A stretch of 64,000 nt of DNA, from contig NZ_JAYDCK010000003.1 of NCBI RefSeq assembly GCF_034555965.1, forward strand, positions 1,612,001 through 1,676,000, in the 5' to 3' direction. A program made the translations under genes and the position numbers. Below are positions 49,193-58,463 of the stretch, in pieces. Position 1 is the first letter of the stretch, and every line of letters starts with the position of its first letter. The notes under the pieces were generated by a model. The model searched no databases, was not told where the DNA came from, and worked only from the letters and a program-made list of their open reading frames with translations. The DNA comes from Aquicoccus sp. G2-2. Its GTDB lineage: Bacteria > Pseudomonadota > Alphaproteobacteria > Rhodobacterales > Rhodobacteraceae.

Positions 49193-51581
49193 TTGCACAC
49201 CACCGGGTCGATCACATCCTGAATGGCCCCCTCATCGGTATAGCCAAACCGCGCAACACAGGCCCCGCCCTGCCATGTCACATGCAGCGTGTTCGTCGCA
49301 TGGGCATCCTCGATCCATGTCTCACCGTCATAACCGACATAGTATTCCGCTGAACGGCCATTGGCCTGAACCACCGCACCAGCAGGTAGCACTTTGCCAT
49401 CCGCCCCGCGCAGCACCACCAACACGCCACCGTTTTCGCTACCGCCAAAGCTCACATGCTGGCCCGAACCGCGCGACGGCACCAGATCAACCGCCGAAAC
49501 ACCAAGCGTTGCATCCGGTGGCAGATCGCGCACATTGACCGAAACCCGGTTGCTCCGGTAGGCATTGAGCCCGTTGACCAGCACCCGCCCGCGCGCATTG
49601 GTCCGCGCCACCGGGCGATTATCAAGATAAACCGGAATCTCGGGAACCCCGATATCCACAATCGCAAACCCATCATTCACCTGATTACCCATCGCAAACC
49701 CGCCGCCGGTAAAGGCGACCGCGCCGTCAAGCTGGCTGCGCAAATAGGCACCATCGCCTTGGCTCTGGACCTCTCCCGAAACCATGCCATAGCGGGTGCG
49801 CAGATCGCCCTTCACCCGCACCGGCGTCTTGCCGCTGCGCCGCGCCGCCTGAATCGAATAGCCATACGCCCCTTCGCCCGGCCCCATGGTGCGGGTATAA
49901 GAGACATCCTGCGTCTGCCGCCCATTCGTATCCGTATAGGCCGATGCCTGTGCATAGGTCCGCTTGCCGATCTTCATCGAAAGCCCCAACGTCAGCCGGG
50001 TATCCGCAGTCTCGAAGTTATAGCTGCCATTCAGGCTGATCGCCCCGCGCCCACCGCCCAGCGATGTGCCATAGGAGACCGAGGCCAGCCGGTCGCGCGA
50101 GGTGCTGCGCTTGGCCCGCACGTATGACACCCCCAACCGGCGCTTGTTGCGCCCGACCGGCACCGAAACGCTCACCACGTCCTGCGCCAGCGGCACTTCA
50201 AGCAACGACCCGGCTGTGCCACCCGTCGATAGATAGCTCAGCCCGGTGACATAGGCGAGATCGGCAAACCCGCCATCGGTGCGCATCGAAGACAGGTTGA
50301 AATCAATCGCTCCAATCTGGGTCTGCATGTCAATCTGGCCAAACCGCCCGCGCTGGCCGCGAAACTCGCTCGCCGCTCCGGCAATGCGCACTTCGCCCAG
50401 CGAAAACGGCACCGCCGCAACGCCACCGCCCAGAACCCGAAAATCTGTTGTCGTCGCATAATGCCCCTCAAGCGTCAGCTTCTCGGTCAGCCCGAAACGC
50501 AAGCTGGCGGTAAAGATACCCTCCCCGCCATAGGAATTGCTGTCTATCCCGAACCCTTCACGGGCACGGCCAAAGCCCAAGCTGTAATCCGCCATTCCTT
50601 TCTTCAGCAGGCGGCTGGAACTGAAAAACGAAACCGTCCTGCGGCTCACCTGCCCGTCAATGCCGCGCACCACAATCTCGGCATCTCCCCCACCCTGAAT
50701 CGGCACATCCTCAAGCTGAAACGGGCCGGGCGACACCTGTGTGCTGAACACCCGGCTGTTTTCGATGAACACATCCACCGAAGAGGGCACCGCCGCCGCC
50801 CCCGCATAGGAAAGCCGCTGATCCGTGACCAGATCGCTTCTGAGCGAGAAATCGCGGCGCAGCTCGATCCCGCCCATCCGAATAGGCCGCGCCCACCCCG
50901 GCCCGGCCGAGGTAAAATCGCCGAATGTCAACTTCAACGCCTTGCCCGGCATATCGGCGGTAAACGCGCTCTCCAGCCTCAGCGTCTGCTCCTGCCCGCC
51001 ATCGCCGAACGGGCGGCGCACAAACCCGGTAGAGCGCAACCGCCCGAACGGCATGAAGCCCCAACCGTCAAGGCTGGCCGACAGCGACCCGTCATAGGTC
51101 TGGTAAGCCGCGCCGAACCCGGTATCGGCAACCAGCGAATAATTCAGAACCCCGCCATAGGCCTTGTCCGCCTTCTCAAACCCTTGACGATGCGCGGCGG
51201 AAACAACCTTGGGCACCAGCCCGGACAGCGGAATGTCGATGTAAAGCGCCTGACTGACCTCATCATAATCATAGCTCAGCCCGTCAATATCATCGAGCGC
51301 CACCTCGCTGCGGCCCAGCCCCGCTTCGCGCGAATGCCCAGATCAGTCAGCTCATGATGTGTGGTTCGCATCTCGGACCCGTCAAGCTGGGCGGTGAACT
51401 CCGCCACCAGCCCGGTGCTCTTGCCGTTGATCGTCACCGCAAGGTAAAGCGGCACCACCTGCCCCGCAGCCCCCACGTCTGCGGTGGTTTGCAGATCGGC
51501 CGTGGTCTGCGCGTGCAGGCCGGCGCCGATCAGGGCGGCGCTCAGAATTACACCAAGGGATTTTGCTCGAAATGTCAGCAT
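49189..51581 (-). CDS. Outer membrane fimbrial usher (CsuD-like), frameshifted as assembled
   Basis: Beta-barrel usher that exports and assembles pilus subunits. About 797 residues over two frames. The first piece holds the signal and N-terminal chaperone-binding domain (PLYLAVTINGKSTGLVAEF); the second holds the barrel, plug and C-terminal domains (VDVFIENSRVF, YDNETADTRL-type strands, GLNAYRSNRVSV). The break is at CCCC 51319-51322 (plus strand); a fifth C gives RAKRGLGRSEVALDDIDG. ATG 51581 places the signal peptide well; GTG 51596 is longer. Follows the chaperone gene. Confidence 0.85.
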
Positions 51582-51644
51582 CGCATTGCCTGTCACGTCC
51601 TTGATGCCGGGGCTTTGTTATCCGCCCCGTGCATCAGGTGTGCT

Positions 51645-52088
51645 TTACGATGTGAAGCAAAGCGGCACGGAATGGCGCACCTGAAGCTTCACAGCCTGAC
51701 CGCTTTGCTCTTTGCCCGGAAGCCGGTCAACAAGCACGCGATAGCATTCCTTGCCGCGCACCGCGCGCTTCTTGGTCCGCACGATCCGCACCGTCAATTC
51801 CTGACGTGGCCGCAACCGGGCCATTGGCGGGCTGACCACCACGTTGCGCGTCGGTTTGATGTCGTTCGGATCATGCCGCGGATTCCACGCCATCACCCGA
51901 AGTTGCACGACCGAAGCCTGACGCCCCCCGGCCTTGACCGTCAGCGTGGTTTGTTGCTGCGGCGTATGCACATTAAGCCGGGTTGGCGAGACCGCGACGC
52001 TCTCCGCGCCCGCGATGGACGGGGCAAGCACAAGCGCCGCCGCGACGATAATACCCGGAAATCCGTTTAATTTCTTGTTCGGTTTCAT
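51645..52088 (-). CDS. Pilus periplasmic chaperone, first domain only
   Basis: A 147-residue PapD-like chaperone. Signal peptide (IIVAAALVLAPSIAGA), then the N-terminal Ig domain: VAVSPTRLNVHTPQQQTTLTV, VVVSPPMARLRPRQELTVRIV, ECYRVLVDRLP and a last strand AVKLQVRHSVPL, which should be the G1 donor strand. Pilus chaperones normally run to about 240 residues with a second Ig domain; here the stop comes right after G1 and only about 60 bases remain before the usher start, so the second domain is absent in every frame. Either a deletion or a genuine one-domain form. Confidence 0.78.
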   Translation of the reverse strand: MKPNKKLNGFPGIIVAAALVLAPSIAGAESVAVSPTRLNVHTPQQQTTLTVKAGGRQASVVQLRVMAWNPRHDPNDIKPTRNVVVSPPMARLRPRQELTVRIVRTKKRAVRGKECYRVLVDRLPGKEQSGQAVKLQVRHSVPLCFTS

Positions 52089-52169
52089 TGCCTTGGCCTC
52101 TTTTCTGCTCGAAAATTGGGGTCAAAGTCCTTGCCACGCACCGGTATTCCGGTTGCGTGGCAAACACCC

Positions 52170-52664
52170 TTAGTAATTCAGCGTCACCGTGATGGTGTCG
52201 GAATAGGCCCCGGCATTATAGCTGCCTGCTGGCACCTGGCCATAAACCGGAATCACTTGCGGGATGGCCGCCGTCACGCCTTTGTCATAAATCGTGCCAT
52301 TCACGGCCACGGCCTCGGTGTGACCGGAATCGCTGAACACCTCGTAGGGAAGCAAGTCGTTGTTCGTCGATTTCATCTGCCGGTCGCTGCCGTCCAGATT
52401 GTCACCACCATCAAGCGTCACGGTGATCGCACTGCGTGTCGCGGTGCAAGTCACAGTCACCAGACCCGGCGTCACCTCGTTCGAAGTTGTCGCCGTGTTT
52501 ACCGTGGCGAAAGAAAGCGCCGTTCCCGTCGCCAGAATACACGTATCCGCCACAACAGCGATCACGCTCAGATCACCAGTGGTAGAGGTGGCCGCACTCG
52601 CGGGTTGAGCAAGGGCAGCGCAGCAAGCAAAGCCAAATGCCCCCAAGGTCCGTTTGTTCAACAT
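52170..52664 (-). CDS. Spore coat U domain major pilin (CsuA/B-like)
   Basis: A 164-residue secreted SCPU protein: signal ending ASAA, then one domain with two conserved Cys early (DTCILATG, VTCTATR), a TLDGGDN turn and the end YSDTITVTLNY. First gene of the operon and probably the shaft subunit. 81 bases separate it from the chaperone gene. Promoter expected in 52665-52790. Confidence 0.87.
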   Translation of the reverse strand: MLNKRTLGAFGFACCAALAQPASAATSTTGDLSVIAVVADTCILATGTALSFATVNTATTSNEVTPGLVTVTCTATRSAITVTLDGGDNLDGSDRQMKSTNNDLLPYEVFSDSGHTEAVAVNGTIYDKGVTAAIPQVIPVYGQVPAGSYNAGAYSDTITVTLNY

Positions 52665-52818
52665 ATCAGTTTCCTCGTTACATTTCCCGACCAGCAGTCA
52701 GGTCTCGATCATGAGTTTCGGATGCACCATGTATTGTTAACAAATTTGACTGAATTACGGCGCGCTCACGGAGAAACCATGACCCTCCGATCGCTTGATC
52801 CTACCTTTGGCAGAAGAT

Positions 52819-52866
52819 AAAGCGTTTCGGCATTTGCCGTGATCGGGCAATAAGGCGAAACGCTTT
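52819..52866 (+). repeat. Perfect 11-bp inverted repeat in the trmB leader
   Basis: AAAGCGTTTCG (52819-52829) and CGAAACGCTTT (52856-52866) enclose 26 bases that contain a second small pairing (TGCC with GGCA). The right arm ends 11 bases before the trmB ATG and just before AGGAGG. It has no T run, so it is not a simple terminator; it may be an RNA element, an operator or a copy of a dispersed palindrome. Confidence 0.75.
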
Positions 52867-52877
52867 AGGAGGCAGCC

Positions 52878-53594
52878 ATGAGCAAACCCGACCATCACCA
52901 ATCCGGCGCGCCGTGGCGCAATTTTTATGGCCGCCTCAAAGGCAAGAGCCTGCGCAAAAGTCAGGAGACATGGCTTACCGAAGACCTCGCGCAACTGTCC
53001 CCCGGCCCGGTCGGCTGGGACGAAAACCCAGACCGCACGCCGCTCGATCTGGGCGCACTTTTCGGCGGGCGTGATATCTGGCTGGAAGTGGGTTTCGGCG
53101 GTGGGGAGCATCTGGTGCATCAAGCCACCCAAAACCCCGGCGTCGGTATCATCGGGGCCGAACCCTACATCAACGGCGTTGCCATGCTGTTGGGAAAAAT
53201 TCGCACATCAGGGTGCGAAAATATCCGTATCCACCCTGGTGATGCGCGCGATCTGTTTGATGTGCTGCCCGCCGCGTCGATTTCCCGCGCCTTCCTGCTC
53301 TACCCCGATCCATGGCCGAAAAAGCGCCACCACCGGCGCCGTTTCGTCACGCCTGAACATCTAAAGCCGCTGGCGCGTGTGCTGAAACCCGGTGCCATCT
53401 TCCGCGTCGCCACCGATATCCCCGATTACGTCCGCCAGACCCTCGAAGAAGTCCCCAATCACGGCTTTGAATGGCTGGCCCAACGCCCCGCAGACTGGCG
53501 CGCCCCATGGGATGACTGGCTCTCGACCCGCTACGAACAAAAAGCCCTACGCGAAGGCCGGGTGCCGCATTACCTGACGTTTCGAAAACGCTGA
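52878..53594 (+). CDS. trmB: tRNA (guanine-N7-)-methyltransferase TrmB
   Basis: Forms m7G46 in tRNA. 238 residues; SAM site LEVGFGGGEHL, IGAEPYINGV, and the signature LLYPDPWPKKRHHRRRFV. AGGAGG precedes ATG 52878. In related genomes trmB follows metK; here the GST gene and the pilus operon lie between. Confidence 0.95.
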   Translation: MSKPDHHQSGAPWRNFYGRLKGKSLRKSQETWLTEDLAQLSPGPVGWDENPDRTPLDLGALFGGRDIWLEVGFGGGEHLVHQATQNPGVGIIGAEPYINGVAMLLGKIRTSGCENIRIHPGDARDLFDVLPAASISRAFLLYPDPWPKKRHHRRRFVTPEHLKPLARVLKPGAIFRVATDIPDYVRQTLEEVPNHGFEWLAQRPADWRAPWDDWLSTRYEQKALREGRVPHYLTFRKR

Positions 53595-53618
53595 GGCAGG
53601 TCCGGCATTCGATGCTGG

Positions 53619-54557
53619 TTACACGTCAATCCTGGTGTCCTTAATTGCCTTCTCCAGGGCTACCTCAGACACGAAACGAAGCTTCTGCCCTTCCTCGATC
53701 AACTCTTTGGCACGTTCAATCTTCGTACCAAAATGCGTGGTGCGCCAGTGCCGAGATGCAGTCGAAGAGATCACAACATAGTCGGTTTTCTTGGTCGTTC
53801 GGGGGACGCAACTTCCTCCGACGCTTTCAATCTCAGAAATGATGAATGACCTAGGCCCCATTCGCATTGGACCCGTTAGGACGAACACCGAGCCTTCAAG
53901 TACAATCTCATCCGGAACTGTGATCGGCTCATCAAGTTTTGCAACCGTCCCAATGTTCGGGATTCCAGTGTCGATGAAACCATCTCCGACCAACTGGGCA
54001 ATCCACTGTTGGATTTCTTCAGCCTCGTTTTCCGTGAGGACATCATCATCCATCGCCGCTTCAACTGCTGCCTTCAACGTAGCGAAAGGCGCTGCATGCA
54101 TCAGGATTGCCGAATCTCTAAAACGCCGGAAAATGGCGCGGGCTTCTGATTCAAGGATCTTGCCGTCACAGATGATCCCCGCACAAAATCCAAGAAACTC
54201 GTTCATTTCGTCAGTTTCAGCAGAAGCTGCTCCAAACCCAAGTTCAGCTCGTTTGTCGGCTATCACCTGTTTCAGTTGATCCATCAGATCGCCCTCAGAG
54301 GAAAAGCACTTCGCTCGAATGTCTTCCACAAGATCCGAGGCGTCCGGATCGTTAAAAAATTCGGCAAACTTCCCTGCTTCCGCAAGAAGGGCGTCTTCCT
54401 CACCCTCTTCGATACGTTGTGATGACAGTGCACCATCCAAGAAGCCGATCCAATAGACCACCCGCTTCCTGCTGTTAGCCGATTTATTGAAGGCGTTGTG
54501 TCGCTCCTCAATCTCTCGCTCACGAATGCCTAGCAATGCTCTATCAGAAAGATTCAT
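53619..54557 (-). CDS. BRCT-domain protein with TerB-like N-terminal region
   Basis: A 312-residue protein. The last 90 residues are a BRCT domain (SVFVLTGPMRMGPRSFII, EIESVGGSCVPRTTKKTDYVV), the type found in bacterial DNA ligase. The N-terminal part has two helical stretches that resemble TerB-like/EF-like acidic helices (FLDGALSSQRIEEGEEDALL; CAGIICDGKILESEARAIF). The coding sequence is AT-richer than its neighbours, suggesting acquisition. ATG 54557 is preferred to 54599. Role unknown; DNA damage or defence are guesses. Confidence 0.7.
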   Translation of the reverse strand: MNLSDRALLGIREREIEERHNAFNKSANSRKRVVYWIGFLDGALSSQRIEEGEEDALLAEAGKFAEFFNDPDASDLVEDIRAKCFSSEGDLMDQLKQVIADKRAELGFGAASAETDEMNEFLGFCAGIICDGKILESEARAIFRRFRDSAILMHAAPFATLKAAVEAAMDDDVLTENEAEEIQQWIAQLVGDGFIDTGIPNIGTVAKLDEPITVPDEIVLEGSVFVLTGPMRMGPRSFIISEIESVGGSCVPRTTKKTDYVVISSTASRHWRTTHFGTKIERAKELIEEGQKLRFVSEVALEKAIKDTRIDV

Positions 54558-54689
54558 TCTTTCACCGCCTTTCCCTAATGCTGGAATATTGGCAAGCAAA
54601 CGTACTCAAAGCAAAGTCAATTTAAGGTTGCGCGATGGCTTTTTCACCACCACAGATTGCGAACACTACAAAAAGGAAACGCGCACGCC

Positions 54690-55478
54690 TTACAAATTCT
54701 CGCTCTGCGGCATTCCCAGAACGTGATAGCCGCCATCCACCCGGATCACCTCCCCGGTGGTGAATGCTCCCGCATCGGAGGCCAGATAAACCGCCGTGCC
54801 GCCAATCGCCTCCAGCGTCGCATTTGAGCGCATCGGCGCATTCGCCTCCGTATGGCGGAAAGTCTTGCGCGCGCCGCCAATCGCGGCTCCGGCAAGCGTT
54901 TTCATCGGGCCGGGCGACACCGCATTCACCCGAATCCCCTGCGGGCCAAGATCATTGGCAAGATAGCGCACCGTCGCCTCCAGCGCGGCCTTGGCCACGC
55001 CCATCACGTTGTAATTGGGAACCACCCGGTTTGAGCCCTGATACGTCAGCGTCAACACCGTGCCGCCCGCGCTCATCATCGGCTCCGCACGGCGCGCCAC
55101 CTCGATCAGCGAATAACAGGAGATATCCATCGAATGCTTGAAATTCTCCCGGCTGGTGTTGAGAAACCGCCCCGACAACTCTGCTTTGTCAGAAAAGGCA
55201 ATCGCGTGCACCACAAAGTCCAGCCGATCCCACCGCGCGCCCAGCGCCTCGAACGCCGCGTCGAGCGAAGCATCATCGGTGACATCAACATCGACCATGA
55301 AATCCGAACCAAGGCTCTCCGCCAAAGGCCGCACCCGCTTGCCGAAGGCTTCGCCCTGATAAGTAAAGGCCAGCTCTGCCCCTGCCTCTGCCATCGCCTG
55401 TGCAATTCCCCAGGCGATCGAGTGGGCGTTGGCCACCCCCATGATCAATCCGCGCTTTCCCTGCATCCGCCCACCCAT
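54690..55478 (-). CDS. fabI: Enoyl-[acyl-carrier-protein] reductase FabI
   Basis: NADH-dependent last step of fatty acid elongation. 262 residues; GLIMGVANAHSIAWGIAQ, the Tyr/Lys catalytic pair in YNVMGVAK and the end IRVDGGYHVLG. ATG 55478 has AGGGGTAGG upstream. Last gene of fabA-fabB-fabI. Confidence 0.96.
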   Translation of the reverse strand: MGGRMQGKRGLIMGVANAHSIAWGIAQAMAEAGAELAFTYQGEAFGKRVRPLAESLGSDFMVDVDVTDDASLDAAFEALGARWDRLDFVVHAIAFSDKAELSGRFLNTSRENFKHSMDISCYSLIEVARRAEPMMSAGGTVLTLTYQGSNRVVPNYNVMGVAKAALEATVRYLANDLGPQGIRVNAVSPGPMKTLAGAAIGGARKTFRHTEANAPMRSNATLEAIGGTAVYLASDAGAFTTGEVIRVDGGYHVLGMPQSENL

Positions 55479-55484
55479 CACGAC

Positions 55485-56714
55485 CTACCCCTGAAATTTC
55501 GAAAGGATCATCGACCCATTAGTGCCGCCGAACCCGAACGAGTTCGTCATCACCGAATCAAGCCCAGCCCCTTCGACCAATTCCGTGGCAATCTCACCGG
55601 GCTTAATGGCCGGGTCGAGCGTCTCCACATTGATTGAGGGCGCAATGAAATCCTGCTCCAGCATCAGCAAGCAGAAGATCGCTTCCAACGCGCCAGCAGC
55701 GCCCTGCGCGTGTCCGGTCAGCGATTTGGTCGATGAAACGGGCGGCGTCTGGCCTTCGCCAAAGACCCGGCGCACCGCTTCCACCTCCCCAACATCCCCC
55801 ACCGGGGTGGAGGTGCCATGCGCGTTGATATAGGAAACCTTTCGCCCCTCGGGCAGCGTTTCCAGCGCCAGCCGCATCGCGCGTTCACCGCCCTCACCGC
55901 TGGGCGCAACCATGTCATGCCCGTCCGAAGTGGCGGCATAGCCGGTCACTTCGGCGTAAATCTTGGCCCCGCGCGCGCGGGCGTGCTCAAGCTCCTCAAG
56001 CACCACGATGCCGCCGCCGCCAGAAATAACAAACCCGTCACGCCCGGCGTCAAACGCCCGGCTGGCCTGCTGCGGCGTGTCGTTATATTTCGAAGACATC
56101 GCCCCCATCGCGTCAAACAGGCACGACAATGTCCAATCCAACTCCTCACCGCCGCCTGCAAACATCACGTCCTGCTTGCCCAGCATGATCTGCTCGGCCG
56201 CATTGCCGATGCAATGCAGGCTGGTCGAACAGGCCGAGGTGATCGAATAGTTGATTCCCTTGATCTTGTAAGCGGTCGCCAGATTGGCGCTGATTGTCGA
56301 TGACATGCATTTGGGCACCGCAAATGGCCCGATCCGCTTGGTCGCCCCGGTGTTCAACACCACCTGATGCGCCGCCAGCATCGCACTGGTCGATGGCCCG
56401 CCGGAGCCCGCCACAAGCCCGGTGCGCGGGTTAACGATCTCGGCCTCACTCAGCCCGGCATCGGCAATCGCCTGCCCCATGGCAATATGGGCATAAGCCG
56501 CCCCCGGCCCCATGAAGCGCAAGGTGCGCTTCTCGACATGCTCTGCGACGTCAAGATCAATCGCACCCGCCACACGGCTGCGAAAGCCATGTTCCGCCAT
56601 CGCATCATTGGCGGTGATTCCTGATTTTCCTGCCTTGAGCGAGGCACTAACCTCTTCGGCATTCACCCCGATGGACGACACAATCCCCAACCCGGTGACA
56701 ACAACACGCCGCAT
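55485..56714 (-). CDS. fabB: 3-oxoacyl-ACP synthase I FabB
   Basis: Condensing enzyme needed for unsaturated fatty acids. 409 residues; catalytic Cys in [11 protein letters not shown], His in [11 protein letters not shown], Lys/His in [14 protein letters not shown]. 18 bases after fabA and six before the fabI start. Confidence 0.97.
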   Translation of the reverse strand: MRRVVVTGLGIVSSIGVNAEEVSASLKAGKSGITANDAMAEHGFRSRVAGAIDLDVAEHVEKRTLRFMGPGAAYAHIAMGQAIADAGLSEAEIVNPRTGLVAGSGGPSTSAMLAAHQVVLNTGATKRIGPFAVPKCMSSTISANLATAYKIKGINYSITSACSTSLHCIGNAAEQIMLGKQDVMFAGGGEELDWTLSCLFDAMGAMSSKYNDTPQQASRAFDAGRDGFVISGGGGIVVLEELEHARARGAKIYAEVTGYAATSDGHDMVAPSGEGGERAMRLALETLPEGRKVSYINAHGTSTPVGDVGEVEAVRRVFGEGQTPPVSSTKSLTGHAQGAAGALEAIFCLLMLEQDFIAPSINVETLDPAIKPGEIATELVEGAGLDSVMTNSFGFGGTNGSMILSKFQG

Positions 56715-56732
56715 CCGGCACCTCCCCTTGGC

Positions 56733-57242
56733 TCAGCTCTCGGAAAGAGCGACCTTCATATCCTTAACCTCATAAATCACCTCGCCATCGGCGTCGACGA
56801 TCCCATCGGCAACCCCCATGGTCAGGCGGCGGGTCTGCACGGCCTTGGTGAAATTCACATGGTAAGTCAGCAACTTGCGATCCGGCCGCACCATCCCCTT
56901 GAGCTTCACCTCGCCCACACCCAAAGCATACCCCCGGCCCTGCCAGCCGCGCCAGCCTAGGTTGAACCCGGTCAGCTGCCAAAGACCGTCAAGCCCAAGG
57001 CACCCCGGCATGATCGGATTGCCCGGAAAATGGCACTCGAAAAACCACAGGTCCGGCGTGATGTCGAACTCCGCCACCACATGCCCCTTGCCGTTTGGGC
57101 CGCCATCCTCCGAGATATCGGTGATCCGGTCCATCATCAGCATCGGCGGCTCGGGAAGCTGCGCGTTGCCCGGTCCGAAAAGCTCACCCTTCGCGCATTT
57201 CAAAAGGGCATCACGGTCGAAACTTCTCGGGTATTGGGCCAT
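56733..57242 (-). CDS. fabA: 3-hydroxydecanoyl-ACP dehydratase/isomerase FabA
   Basis: Introduces the double bond at the C10 stage. 169 residues; active-site His in [18 protein letters not shown], whose Asp is the partner. ATG 57242 (MAQYPRSF) is preferred to 57254. Divergent from irr; the 195-base gap holds an 18-bp palindrome. Confidence 0.97.
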   Translation of the reverse strand: MAQYPRSFDRDALLKCAKGELFGPGNAQLPEPPMLMMDRITDISEDGGPNGKGHVVAEFDITPDLWFFECHFPGNPIMPGCLGLDGLWQLTGFNLGWRGWQGRGYALGVGEVKLKGMVRPDRKLLTYHVNFTKAVQTRRLTMGVADGIVDADGEVIYEVKDMKVALSES

Positions 57243-57366
57243 ATGGCGGATCATCCTTATTGCACGCCTTCGCTCTTGTTTCCTCTAGCACTCCGCCACG
57301 CCCGCCTGCAAGCCATCCGTCACCGCACACGTGCCCGTCCAATGCGCCGCCGCCACCGGTTTTGCA

Positions 57367-57384
57367 GAAATTCAATTGAATTTC
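57367..57384. promoter_or_regulatory. 18-bp perfect palindrome, candidate operator between fabA and irr
   Basis: GAAATTCAATTGAATTTC is self-complementary over 18 bases. Its TTGAAT overlaps a possible irr -35, with TATAGT about 20 bases further on. Fur-family proteins bind AT-rich palindromes of this size, so Irr autoregulation or control of fabA is plausible. The sequence does not clearly match the ICE box as I know it. Confidence 0.6.
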
Positions 57385-57437
57385 CCGCCCAAAGCCCCTT
57401 ATATAGTCCAGACAACCGAAACACATGTGGCAAACCC

Positions 57438-57863
57438 ATGAGCGCATTGCATAAATCAGCCAGCCAACGCGGTAGCGACTGGCTCACAGGCGCGGGCCTT
57501 CGCCCGACCCGCCAACGGATCGCCCTTGCCGCGCTGCTCATCGGCGATGGACAGCACCGCCACGTGACCGCCGAAAGCCTGTTCGAGGCGACCAACCATT
57601 GCGACTGCAATGTTTCGCTGGCCACGGTTTACAACACGCTGCGCGCGTTTTGCGACGCCGGTCTGATGAACGAAATCACTGTCGATGGCAGCAAAAGCTA
57701 TTTTGACACCAACACCACCGATCATCCGCATTTCTTCTGGGAAGATACCCACGAACTGACCGACGCCTCGACCGAGCGAATGCAAATCGCAAACCTGCCC
57801 CCCGCGCCCGAGGGCGCGGAGATTGCATCGGTCGATGTGGTGATCCGCCTGCGTCGGACGTGA
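57438..57863 (+). CDS. irr: Fur-family iron response regulator Irr
   Basis: A 141-residue transcription factor. Winged helix (LRPTRQRIALAALLI, SLATVYNTLRAFCDAGL) and a His-rich segment (TTDHPHFFWEDTHEL) for haem or metal sensing. The N-terminal Cys-Pro haem motif of Bradyrhizobium Irr is absent, as in many other Irr proteins. Irr represses iron-using genes when haem is low. Divergent from fabA. Confidence 0.88.
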   Translation: MSALHKSASQRGSDWLTGAGLRPTRQRIALAALLIGDGQHRHVTAESLFEATNHCDCNVSLATVYNTLRAFCDAGLMNEITVDGSKSYFDTNTTDHPHFFWEDTHELTDASTERMQIANLPPAPEGAEIASVDVVIRLRRT

Positions 57864-57881
57864 CACGCCCGGCGCGCGTCT

Positions 57882-58310
57882 TCAGGCGATAGCGACCAAT
57901 TCAATATCGAAGGTCAGATCCTTGCCCGCCAACGGATGATTGGCGTCAAGCACCACATGCGTCTCATTCACCTCGAAAACGGTCAACGTCATGTCTTGGC
58001 CGTCTTGATTGCGCGCACTCAGCTGCGTGCCGATCTCAAGCGGAATCTCGTCGGGAATGTCGGTGCGCGGCACCGATTGGCGCGCTTCCGGGTGCTCCGG
58101 GCCATAGGCCTGATCCGCTGGCACCTCGACCACCTGCTTGTCACCAACCGCCATACCCGGCAGCGCCGCATCCAGCCCCGGAATGATTTGACCGGACCCC
58201 ACGGTAAATTCCAGCGGATTGCGGCCTTCACTTGAATCAAACACGCTGCCGTCTTGCAACGTACCCTTGTAATGAATCTGAACGGTATCGCCTGTTTTAA
58301 CTTGGCTCAT
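57882..58310 (-). CDS. FKBP-type peptidyl-prolyl isomerase (SlyD-like)
   Basis: A 142-residue protein with an FKBP core split by an insert-in-flap domain: VQIHYKGTLQDGSVFDSS, then AYGPEHPEARQSVPRTDI, ending HPLAGKDLTFDIELV. It lacks the His-rich tail of SlyD. Catalyses prolyl isomerisation and acts as a chaperone. ATG 58310 is chosen over the longer frame. Convergent with irr (18 bases). Confidence 0.92.
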   Translation of the reverse strand: MSQVKTGDTVQIHYKGTLQDGSVFDSSEGRNPLEFTVGSGQIIPGLDAALPGMAVGDKQVVEVPADQAYGPEHPEARQSVPRTDIPDEIPLEIGTQLSARNQDGQDMTLTVFEVNETHVVLDANHPLAGKDLTFDIELVAIA

Positions 58311-58463
58311 ATCTGCGTCTCTCCTTTCGGGCGCTCTGCCCCTGCAAAGGGCCGACCCTAACTGCCACGCCACTGCATTGCAAACGCATCGGCAGAATCG
58401 GCACGGTTTGGCCTTTTATCCCGCCTGTCTCCGTGCCACCTTCGCCCGGAAAGGATTATGCTC

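Noticed and set aside
52819-52866. Inverted repeat before trmB as a terminator
   Set aside because: No T run follows and it sits against the trmB ribosome site.
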